Shown: in pieces, positions 44,544-54,200 of the stretch
How positions within the stretch are numbered: the first letter of the stretch is position 1
Layout: the number at the start of each line of letters is the position of its first letter
Assembly (NCBI GenBank): GCA_033296885.1
Contig: MU863989.1
Location: 1-64,000, forward strand
Length of the DNA: 64,000 bases
From: Triangularia verruculosa
Taxonomy: Eukaryota > Ascomycota > Sordariomycetes > Sordariales > Podosporaceae
Reading direction: 5' to 3'
Position numbers and translations under genes: made by a program
The notes under the pieces: generated by a model
Told to the model about the DNA's origin: nothing
The model's input: the letters and a program-made list of their open reading frames with translations, nothing else
The model's database searches: none

Positions 44544-45677
44544 TCAGTTCTTCTTCTTCCCCTTCTTACCCTTCTTTTTATTGTTCTTCTTCTTATTCTT
44601 GTCCTTCTTCTGACCGCTATCATCAGAATCCTTCTCCAAATCACTGTTTGACTCCACACCTGCTCCATTTTCCGCTTCCTCCTCTGCCTGCTTCCTCGCT
44701 TCGTCCTCTACCTGCTGCTTTTCCGCCATCCCTTTTCTCATCACCTCTCCGCGCTCCGCAAGAAGATGGTCCTTTTTCGGTACATACTAAATAGAAACCT
44801 CACAAGCATGCATTGCGTAGTTACCCATCACCTGTGACAGTCGCTTCTAGAGATCCCGATTGGCGACTGGTACCCATTCTCTTGAAGATTTCCGGCGCCA
44901 ACCCTTTCTACCCCATTTCAGCATAGACTGGGTCGCGTGGGTATGTACATATTCCGAGCTCGTGATGATGATGACCTTTGTGAAACCATCAATCCACCAC
45001 TTGACCATGTTGTTGCGGTCAGGCGGTAGTTTGGGCCATCCCACCATTCCCGTGGGAAAGCAAGTGTCTCGAACGGGGGGACGGCGTAGCAGCGCTTCAA
45101 TAACACAGCTGAGAGCTGCACGATTCTCGTCAAGGGGCCATCCTTCGTCATTGTCTCCCCGATAGTTTTCCGTGATCTGGATCCTTTTGTGTCCAGTGGC
45201 ATCGCTGTCAAGGTTGAATATATAGTCGCAGATGAAACCGGGCACTGCTTCGCAGCCTGGTAGCGTCTCAGCAGGCCATGAATCAACAAAAACCGCCATG
45301 TGTTTCGGGTTTGTGCGAACCAAAAAGCGGTTCTCAATCTCCCTGGTGGGATGTTTTCTCACGGGACATTGCAAGAGTATTTGTTGGGGTAGTAAGTCAG
45401 GTGGCAAACCGTAGTTGGTCGCTTGCCAGATGTGACCGCTTCCATCACAATTGTCGAAATCCGTTGCGGTTGGAAAGTTTTTGCCGCCGTTTCCCATCAC
45501 AGATGCCGCGTACTCGGCAAATTGACAATCCGGGACCGTGCAGAGATTCGGATTGATGTGTCGCAGTCGCGTCTCCGGACTGAAGTAGCTGTCCCATCTG
45601 TGGGCCTCGGTTGCGTCTTGATATTCCGGGTCTGGCCCCAGATGATCATAGGGATCAATGTTGGTGGAGGACTGCAT
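44544..45677 (-). pseudogene. RNase H-like protein, interrupted by two in-frame TAG codons
   Basis: The frame from 45677 runs 276 codons to TAG at 44847-44849, then stays open, except for TAG at 44787-44789, until 44544, where it ends in a Lys/Asn-rich tail. The segment after the first stop (KRLSQVMGNYAMHACEVS) aligns with LWELLSSVLGEYAKTGCEVSFW of the intact paralogue next door, so it was coding. Both stops fall where the paralogue has Trp: TGG to TAG, which is CpA to TpA on the other strand, a RIP-like change. RNase H-like features are KHMAVFVDSW, ENRAALSCVIEAL and VIIITSSEYV, with two of the usual acidic residues replaced (E to A, D to S). It is either a pseudogene or a C-terminally truncated protein. 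Confidence 0.72.
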
Positions 45678-45779
45678 CTCGACCGATGATGTGTCTGGAT
45701 TTAGGTGGCCGGAGTAAACGGAGGTGAAGCTGAAGATGAATGCTGACTGCGAAATAACAAACTGCCCGGCTTGTTGATT

Positions 45780-46520
45780 CTATTTCGCCCAAAAGGAAAC
45801 CTCACATCCTGTCTTGGCATACTCTCCCAAAACGCTAGAGAGCAACTCCCACAAGTCACGGTTGGTGCCTCCCCCGGATCGACTCGGCCAGCCCTCTGCT
45901 ACCCACTTGATCATGTTTTGGGTAACGCCCTTTCCCAGGTATTCCGAGTTGGTAATGATGACGACACGCTCCCAGCCCTCAGCCCACCAGTCGCGATGCC
46001 CAAGTGCTGCAAGAACGGCCTGCATCTCGGCACGGTCCCTCGTACACCGATGAGGCCGGCCATCTGCGCCGGTGTGCTGATAGGGAAAGGACATACTTCC
46101 GCCTTCGGATGGCCCGAATGTGAATCCAAATGTCATCTCTCTGCCAAGATCTACAGCACCCGTGTAGATCGCCATGGTTCTGAGGCGATTAAAGTCGTGA
46201 AGGAACGATCCGGCAAAGCAGAAACGCTCCACATGCTTTTGGGCTGCAGGAAGCCCAGCAGGGCGAACTCGCCGTGGTCTGAACAAGCTTGAGTGCTCTA
46301 CATCTTCTAACGGCAGGAAGGGCGTGCCCAGGCAGATGCCAGGAATACAGGTGGTCATAACATGCTGGGCGTGATTCCTGGCTGCGCTGCTCAAGGGGGT
46401 CCTTAGGCTCAAGACGGGAAGGGACATCAGGCCATCAGTGTCTCCGGCTTGATGGCTACCGGCCTGATTCAACCTCTTAAGGCCGGTGTTTTCAAATTCC
46501 TTCCTCTCTGACATTGTCAT
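45780..46520 (-). CDS. RNase H-like domain protein, probably catalytically inactive
   Basis: About 246 residues from the Met at 46520; the frame is open to 46670, but that part begins at a GTGAGT that looks like a splice donor and contains a CTCGTAG acceptor-like site, so the true start is uncertain (the Met at 46514 is also possible). The C-terminal half is RNase H-like: MAIYTGAVDLG, CTRDRAEMQAVLAALG, VVIITNSEYL and NRDLWELLSSVL. Active RNase H has a D in IYTDG, E in RAE and D in TDS; here the first D is missing and the last is N, so only the Glu stays. It is a tandem paralogue of the broken gene downstream. It stops soon after CEVSFW, earlier than that gene's ancestral end. Confidence 0.62.
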   Translation of the reverse strand: MTMSERKEFENTGLKRLNQAGSHQAGDTDGLMSLPVLSLRTPLSSAARNHAQHVMTTCIPGICLGTPFLPLEDVEHSSLFRPRRVRPAGLPAAQKHVERFCFAGSFLHDFNRLRTMAIYTGAVDLGREMTFGFTFGPSEGGSMSFPYQHTGADGRPHRCTRDRAEMQAVLAALGHRDWWAEGWERVVIITNSEYLGKGVTQNMIKWVAEGWPSRSGGGTNRDLWELLSSVLGEYAKTGCEVSFWAK

Positions 46521-47329
46521 GACTTTGGCTTTGTATACAGCACCTACGAGAAACAAACCATGCCCAGTTGGGGTCATCGAATTCGTCATACTACAAGCTT
46601 TCATCAGGGATAGCAATGTTTGTTCGGGGCCTGGAAGGACACCCAACATGCCCTGGTCAGCCAAACTCACGCCTGCCTGCGGTGGAACTGATCAAGCCCG
46701 CCTAACCAAACCACCGGTGTTCTTGGGTTCGAAGCGAAGGCAGATCGCAGATCAAAGCTTGCAGGGCGAATAGTACGCGCCGGCAAAAGAGGCGAGTGAG
46801 CTCTGCCGCTGTGATGACGGGTCCAGCCTTTCGTTATTTATCCGCCGCTCAACATATCACAGCACGGCAAATTGCTCGACAATCTCCTGTCTGCCCTACG
46901 GTACCCCGGATCGGGTAAAAGCAACCGCTCCCGTCTTACCCCAGATTTTGAGCTGATCACCATTCATGAGCTGGGAACTGAAACAACTAGCCGCAGGAAG
47001 AGATGGCAATGCAGTCAGCTTTCCCGCTGGCAATTCCCAACTTGTAGGACGGGACCAAGTCTTCCACGAGCTTTTGCGGCTTTATAATCCGCCTCGACGA
47101 CCCTTTAACTCTTGGTTATCCATCTTTGCGCTTGTCGCTGACACCCTTCTGCTTGCAGCGTTGTATGCATGGCCGCATGTATGTACCTTGTGCAGCGGAC
47201 ATTTTACGACGTTTGCCTTCTTCGTACTCCAGCCGTTGATGGCCTTCTGTGTCGGGGTACCACGCCATTAGTAGCTAACCGCCAGTACAGCCCAGCATTG
47301 GAGAACCCTGACAGCCCTGCCGGCCCACC
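46521..47329. promoter_or_regulatory. Divergent spacer between the RNase H-like and protease genes
   Basis: 809 bp. CTTTATAATCC near 47080 is a good TATA candidate for the protease gene, 245 bp before its start. No other gene was recognised; the leftmost 150 bp may include 5' sequence of the RNase H-like gene. Confidence 0.4.
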
Positions 47330-49063
47330 ATGTTGCCCAGCACCGTCATATACGCCAGTTGGTTTCTGGCAATCAGTCATGGAGCCATTATCCCCAAGCC
47401 CGACAGTGGCAGCCTGCCAGAAGAGAGTGACAAAGGTGGCCCGGGAGGGAAGGGCACAAAGGATCCAGGGTATGTGCGGATGCCGGTGTCAAGACAGAAG
47501 ATTAAGGGCAAAGGAAAGTCAAAAAGGGGGTGGCATTGGGGTCTCCCACCTGACTTTGACGATAAACCTCCCGCTCAAGGGCCAGAACGACCATCTCAGC
47601 CCACTCCTCCGGCATCACCGACAACGCCTTCGAGCGATGCCTTCACAATACCACCCGCCATCCCGACTCCGGCGCTGACCTCAACTCTGACCAAGATTAT
47701 CAAGCCTTCAGCGACACAAACAACATCAGTGTCAGACAGGCCCGCCACCCGACCTCCGTCTTTACATCGACGAGCAGCAGACAGAAAATGGGGCTGGTCA
47801 AACTTGGAAGAACTGGGCGGCATCGCCTACATCATTGAGTGTCTGTTCTTGCCCCTGAACCTCTGTTAGGCTCTTCCCACCCTACTGACGCCTCCTACAG
47901 TGGAAATTGGTACCCCGCCTCAAAACGTTCGCGTCTTCGTCGACACGGGCTCCTACGAACTCTGGGTCAACCCCCGGTGCAGCAGCTCTGCCTCCGACGC
48001 GCTCTGCCGAAGCTTTGGCAACTATTACCCGTCCAAGTCCAACTCGGCGATGCACATCGGTGGCAGCTTTGCCGTCACATACGGCACGGGAGCAGTGAGA
48101 GGAAGCTACTGGAGCGACGTGATGAGTATCGCCAGTGTGTCATTCCCTCCCTATTAGAGTCGTATCTTTCCTTCTTCCACTGACGACCATCGTCTCCCCC
48201 AAAAAAACAGTGTTTCAAATCCCCTCTGTCCAATTCGCCGTCGCAGCCGACAGCAACTACACTTTCGCCGGCATTTTGGGTCTCGGCTACACCTACCCCT
48301 ACTCGATCCCCTACCCCTCCGTTCTCAACCTCATGGTGTCCCAAAAGATGATCTCGGCCCCCATCTTCAGCCTCGGCCTTGGTGGCGACGGCGACGGCTT
48401 CAGCGAGATCATCTTTGGCGGGGTCAACCGCTGGAAGTTCGCCGGGCCATTGGTACCCGTCTCCATCTGGCCGCCGATCAGGGAGCAGGATCCTAGATGG
48501 CTGCAGTACTGGGTCAATGTCACGAGCGTGGGTATGACGAAACCAAAAGAGGCTGGGAGGTTGTATACCCCACGAGAGGGGTTTGCGATGCCGACGCTGA
48601 TCGACACTGGGTCGACGCTGAGCTATATCAGGGAGGACCTCGTTGCGGTGATTGGACAGCAGTTCAATGCTGAGATTGACATGCAGGGGAATTACTTTGT
48701 AGACTGCAAGTACAGAGACATGCCGGGGACGGTGGACTTTGGGTTTAACAACGGGGCGATGGTGATCAATGTGCGGTACAAGGATTTCATCTACCAGCTG
48801 TACCCGGGGAGGTGTATGCTTGGAGTTCAGCCGGCGGATTACGGGAGCACGAGCTATGTGCTGGGTGACACGTTCATCAGGGGCGCTTATTGTGAGTCTT
48901 TGCTGGCCCGTTGCTCGAAAGCTGATGCTGACATGCTTGCGTAGTGGTGTTTGATCAACAGTCAGACGTGGTGTGGATGAATCAGTATTATAACTGCGGA
49001 GATGGCGTTGTGACAGTCGGGCAAACGCCGTGGGACACCAGAAATGTCTTGGGGGCATGTTAG
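47330..49063 (+). CDS. Pepsin-type secreted aspartic protease
   Basis: Exons 47330-47840, 47901-48134, 48211-48891 and 48945-49063 give 514 residues; introns are 60 (GTCTGT donor), 76 and 53 nt. Residues 1-19 are a signal peptide. A pro-region of about 150 residues follows, rich in Pro, Ser, Thr, Gly and Lys, unusually long for the family. The catalytic domain starts at LEIGTPPQNVRVFVDTGS. The two active-site motifs are DTG at 185-187 and DTG at 380-382, each with its hydrophobic-hydrophobic-Gly partner (GILGLG; YVLGDTFIRGAY). Family A1, extracellular or cell-wall proteolysis at acidic pH. The protein ends in C without a GPI signal, so it is soluble. Confidence 0.9.
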
Positions 49064-49331
49064 CTTCTATTTGTCACCTAGAACAAAGGTTGTAATTTGG
49101 GAGTGACCGGCTGCAGAAGCAGTCTCAGCTGGGAGGAGTTCAATTATCGCGGCTAAAGAGCTGTTGATACAACCGAATGCTAGGAGCGTTGCGAAGACTG
49201 CCACTTGAAGATATGTCCGAGAAAGGGTTAGTGGCCGGCTGTTAAAAGAGTCAAAATCCGTGAAAAGCCTGCTTGTTATATTCTCAGACCTACACGACCT
49301 GGCGAGGACAGCGAGAGAAAACACTGATTTA
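49064..49331. other. Convergent 3' spacer
   Basis: 268 bp between the protease stop and the end of the BNR-repeat gene. Nothing was seen. Confidence 0.35.
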
Positions 49332-50726
49332 TCACACATGCAGACTCAGGAGCCTGCCCCCAATCTTGCTCTCCCTCTCGCAGACCGCCAGTACCTCTGC
49401 GTCTCCCACTTCTAGAATTCCCGGCCATGCGCTCCCCTCCTCAAAAACAACACCGGCATCCGGACTCCAGCTGATTACCCCCTCCTTCAACCCAACCCCC
49501 ACAACAGCTTTGATCTTAGCCCCAGCAGGCCATACACCCCCATCCCCATCCTCATCAGTCATGAACACAACCACCACCCCTTCTCCGCCAGCCATGGTAC
49601 CGATCTGCGGTGCCCCGGCGTTTCTCTCCTCTCCAGATGGCTTATAAACCTCCTGCCTCGACCCCCAGCTCAAACCTCCATCATACGAAACCACTGCCTC
49701 GATACTAAACCTCCCAGGGCCATATCTCGTCGTCTCCATGACCATAACCAATCCCTCCTGTCCAGTAGCTCTGTCCCTCATCTCAGCAATACCCACCATC
49801 CCATCCCTCAGTTCCTCCTCCCCCGTGACCATCCTCGGCTCCGACCACGTCTCTCCCCCATCCCCACTAACAACAAGCATCGTACTCTGCCTCTGCCCGA
49901 GATCGCCCTCGGCCGAGTAATACAGCTGCACCTCCTGCGATCCCACACCCATCCGCATAAACGGCTCCCACAGCCCGTCCGGCGCCCCCTTTTCCGCCGC
50001 CTGACTCAGATATCCCCAGCTTCTGCCCCCATCCTCAGACCGGCACACGGTAATACGAAACCAAGTCGGTTTTCCGTCTTCGGGGCGTAAATCATGGTTT
50101 CTGAAAGCAGCAAGGACGACACCTGGTCTGAGCTCGAGGAGAAAACAGTTGTCGCAGTCGCCGCGGGAACGGGTGATCTCCCCTACCGCTTCGAACGAGC
50201 GGGCCTGGTCGGTGCTCCGGGAAACGGCCAGTATTCTTTCCTTTTCGGCACCAAAGGCAGTGTAGCTCTTGAGCAGGGAGCCGTCGGATAGCTGGCAGAG
50301 TCGCGGGTAGGTACCCTGGGTCGAAGCTGGGAAGTGATCCTCGGGAGAGACTTGAAGGCGCGGAAGAAGAGGCTTGCGGTCGTCGTCGGTCTTGTCATCG
50401 CCGCGTCCTTCCTCGAGGTCGAAACCCAGCTTGGAAAGGAGGTAGTGGGCCATGCTGCAGGCGTCGAAGGAGTTTTCCAGGATGAGGTCGAGATAAATTG
50501 CGGTGCAGAGAATGAAAAGGTCCCGTAAGTCGTAACTGACTCGGCGCCGGTTTTTGGTGGCTCGCCCTGTGCTTCGTGGCACCGTGACACGAGAAAAGAC
50601 GACACGACGCACAATGAGGATCGCAAATGACGTGGTACCTATCCAAAGAGCTGTGATGGCGGGAAGGTACCTAGTGGTCGCCTTGCACAAGCTGACAGTA
50701 TTGGAGAGGTAGCAATGTAATGTCAT
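49332..50726 (-). CDS. Sialidase-fold protein with BNR/Asp-box repeats
   Basis: An intronless frame of 464 residues. Three Asp boxes, SEDGGRSWG, SGDGGETWS and SYDGGLSWG, place it in the six-bladed sialidase superfamily. The motif YPRLCQLSDGSLL near residue 142 carries the Arg expected at the start of the propeller. Whether it is an active glycosidase cannot be decided; fungal members include exo-glycosidases and proteins of unknown substrate. The first 90 residues contain a possible membrane anchor (ITALWIGTTSFAILIV, 24-39) and look unlike the family; the Met at 50453 may be the true start, or the N-terminus may be mis-joined. Most of the conserved fold begins at about residue 130. Confidence 0.75.
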   Translation of the reverse strand: MTLHCYLSNTVSLCKATTRYLPAITALWIGTTSFAILIVRRVVFSRVTVPRSTGRATKNRRRVSYDLRDLFILCTAIYLDLILENSFDACSMAHYLLSKLGFDLEEGRGDDKTDDDRKPLLPRLQVSPEDHFPASTQGTYPRLCQLSDGSLLKSYTAFGAEKERILAVSRSTDQARSFEAVGEITRSRGDCDNCFLLELRPGVVLAAFRNHDLRPEDGKPTWFRITVCRSEDGGRSWGYLSQAAEKGAPDGLWEPFMRMGVGSQEVQLYYSAEGDLGQRQSTMLVVSGDGGETWSEPRMVTGEEELRDGMVGIAEMRDRATGQEGLVMVMETTRYGPGRFSIEAVVSYDGGLSWGSRQEVYKPSGEERNAGAPQIGTMAGGEGVVVVFMTDEDGDGGVWPAGAKIKAVVGVGLKEGVISWSPDAGVVFEEGSAWPGILEVGDAEVLAVCERESKIGGRLLSLHV

Positions 50727-51215
50727 GGAACACCATCATATTACCACACAGAGATACCTACAAAAAAGACACCGGAAATCATTGATACTTTGTCAATTAT
50801 ATACACTACAAGGATGCTATTGCCATCAGGATAAAAATAAGAATAAAGGATTGTAAGAAAACATGTGTTATATATCCGACCGAATCTATAGGGACCTTTG
50901 GTCGTATGTAAGATATGTGTGTGTGTGCGCGTCATCATGTATACTTTTTTTTCCCAGTTGGAGAACCCTTTTCCAACCTCCCATAAAGCTCTTTTCGACA
51001 TTGGAATCCATTTTCCGTCTATTAACCCTTTCGTTATAAGAGTGAAAAAAAAAAAACCAAAACAAAAAACACATAAACCCGAGACAAGACTCGTTTGCCG
51101 CGCCACGCACAAACACCGACCCGACATAAAAACGCCAACACGTCTACAACCAACACCAACAACCACGCCACACACACGGGTATTACGATAAAGGTGATAG
51201 AGAGTATAAAACCTT
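50727..51215. other. 3' UTR region of the glucan synthase gene and upstream region of the BNR gene
   Basis: 489 bp. It contains a CA/TG-rich stretch (TGTGTGTGTGCGCG near 50915), poly-A/T tracts at 50945 and 51045, and CACACACGG near 51170. No coding region was recognised. Confidence 0.4.
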
Positions 51216-54200
51216 TTAGGGCTTCTCGACCTGCTCCTTCCTGAAGAACTTGAAGAACCCAAAGGGGATGATCAGCTGGAATCCCAGACACACCCAGAAG
51301 TAAGGACTCGCCGCGCCGGGCATGACGCCCTGGCTGAAGTCGGGGAACGTGGTGTTGGGGGAGAGCGCGTTGGGGCTGGTCGCCCGCGCCAGCATGGTGA
51401 AAGCGCTACCGACGACCTGAGCGCCAACCAAGACGGTGAGGACGTGCTGTCTTGTGAGCGTGGCCAGCAGGAGCATGCCCAGCCCGACGCCCTGGATGTT
51501 GTCCAAAAGACCCAACCAGAGCCACAGGCAGCGGGACAGGATGGCCGAGCCGACGTGGCCGCCAGCCCACGGCAGATACCAGCCGATGCCCGATGTGCCC
51601 CAGAACTCCTGCGCCCATCTTGGTGCGCAGAGGCCGATGGCGAAGATGGGCAACATCCACGTGTGCTCCTCGCTGAAGCGGGAAAAGCCCCAGAGGACAA
51701 GAGCCCACAGTCCGACGTAGAAGCCGAGGGCAAGCAAAAAGATTCCCCAGCCCGGCACGTGCTGCGTGTTGAACAGGAACTGCCAGCTGCGACCATACGG
51801 AGCCGAGAGCCAGTAGTTTTGGATGATGATCATGACGAAGAACCATGGCACCACCTTGCGGCGCCACAGCGAGATCCAGAAACCGGGGATGCTCGCGGGG
51901 GACTGGCGGTAAAAGTCGGGGAGGCCAACAAAGAGCACAGCACCGATGGCCCACATCAGCAGACAGATGGGAATGCCGACGACGATGGCTTGAGGGACCT
52001 TGGAGGTGCCAACAAAGATGGTGGATGTGGGATCCAGCGTCGAGACGATGGAGCCCCAGTACCAGAGACCAATGCTGTACACCTGCGCAAAACCCGACAC
52101 CACAAGGGCACGGGTGATCCACTGCTTCGTCGGCGCGCCACCTTCGTCACCAAAGTTGAGCGCAAAGGACAGGGCACCGGAGCTGGCACCGGCCGCGTAG
52201 AAGCATGTGGCAGCCTCCTCGAGCTTGTTGGAGACGCGCCAGTCGGAGAGCAGCGGTGAGATGCCGATCAGCATGAAGGCGAGACCATAAAAGAACCACG
52301 GAGCCGAAAGCGAGTAGACAGACTTGAAGTGCCTTTCAAGCGCCCACCAGATCAGGGACGTGACCATGTAGGTGGCAGCGACCATGTACAGCTTTTCTGG
52401 CGTCTGGTTGGTTTCGCCTGTGAGAAGGACGATTTGGTACGAGCTGACCGAGATGACTTGCTGTAGGGCGAGGAAGAACGAGTAGATGGGCCAGTCACCG
52501 ATGCGAATAGACAATATCCTGTACAAAGGCAGACAAGGTTAGCAAACAGAAGAAGAAAAAAAACAAGCAAGCTGAGGTGTCTGGTCCATACCTCTTGAGA
52601 CCTGTCGGCGCTCTGTAGCCATCGCCCAACAAGAACTCGTCGTCCACCAGGCCACCATTGCCGTCGCCGGGTGGTGAGGTTTCGAACACGGATCTCGCCA
52701 GACCACTGGGGGTCATGCTGCGATGCCGTTGACGTCCGCGGCTCACCACAGACTCGTTGCGTCCGCCCATGCCGTTTCTCGACTCGGGCCGGCTGCCAGG
52801 GCTGCCGATGTGGGATTCTCTATAGCGGCCGAGCTTGGCGTCGCGGTACCGGGAGAACCACTCCTTCTCGCTCCTCTTGAGGAAGGTTTCGATGCACAGC
52901 TCGCTGATCGAGTTGTTGGCGCTCAAGGTCTCGAGCATGTCTTCAAACTCGGCATAGTACTCGCCGTTGGTGTCGTTGAAGAACTGGTCAACCTGCTGCA
53001 GCTTGAAGTCCTGCCTGTCACCCACGACATCGGGAAGACTGAGCAGACTGCTGTTGCGGTTGGAGTTTCCAAAGGCCGGCCGGGGGATGCTGAGGCCGTT
53101 GTCTGGGGGTCCGAGTCCTGGGGAGTTCATGCCGTCCTTTTGGGCCCTGATTGCGAAACTGTCAACGCTGACAGTACTACTTTGGGCCGCGGGGTTGGCG
53201 TACAGTGAGTTTCCATTGCCATTGATGGTGCTGGCGACGGATTCGCGGGGTGAGTTAGACTTGAGGCCACCTGCCCATGGCGCCGTTGGAGTGGGAAGGG
53301 CATTCGGAGTCATGAGAGACTGTTCCGGTCCGGGGCTTGGGCTGGGCGTGATTCCTGGGGTGTGAGCGCCGCCGGTGGCATCCACATACGTGTGCGAGAC
53401 GTTGCTCGCGCGGGAAGATGGCCTGGTTCCCACGGGGCTGGGGCTGAGCGCATCAAACTTCTTCTTCTTGGCCTCCTTTTGGTGGATCCGGATGGACTCG
53501 CTGTAGAGCTCGTCCAGCTGCTTGAGCCACTGGGCCACGGGGAAACGCTGCTTGGCACTCCAGGCTCTCATCAGCTGGCGCTTGTTGTGTCTGATAGAAG
53601 TGTCAGATGTGTCAGTGTGATCTTGGCAAAAGCAAAACGTGGGGGCCTTGTCGGCAACTTACTTGCAATCCAGAGCCGAGACGATGGCCTGTCTGAACTG
53701 CTGGAGAAGATGGGAGGGCGTCATGGACTCGACAGTGTACCAGAAACCCGGCATCTGACCCAGACCACCAACACGGGCACCGACACCCAGCGCACCCTTT
53801 CTTCCGAACTCGACGGCAACCAGGCCGAAGGGTTCATCACGGGAGGGGATGAGGGCAAACTCGGCACCGCTGAAAATGTATGGCGGGAGCTGTGTGAATT
53901 CGGGCTTGCTGTAGACTCTCTTGGGGTATTTCTTCATCAGCTTCTCCAACTTGAGCGCGGCAAAACGGCCGTAGAGATCGATGACGGGGCCAACGCAGAT
54001 GAGCTGTGTCTTGGGATACTTCTCCAGGACGCTGGGGAAGATGTCGGCAATCAAATCAACACCCTTTTGCAAACTCCAACGTCCGACGAAGACGAAGAGC
54101 TCTGCTGTCGGGTCAACATCAAGGCCAGCCCACTCCTGGGCTTGGCGGCGGAGGTCGCCTCTCTTCTCCTCAAAGCTCTGGTCGACCTCAATCTCCTTGG

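Noticed and set aside
44544..44744. A separate small Lys-rich protein
   Set aside because: It is in the same frame as, and continuous with, the broken RNase H-like gene, so it is read as that gene's ancestral tail.
48075..49058. 327-codon minus-strand frame opposite the protease
   Set aside because: It lies antisense to the pepsin-type protease exons, whose DTG motifs and splice sites are clear. Its translation is Arg/His/Val-rich with no family likeness, so it is a shadow.
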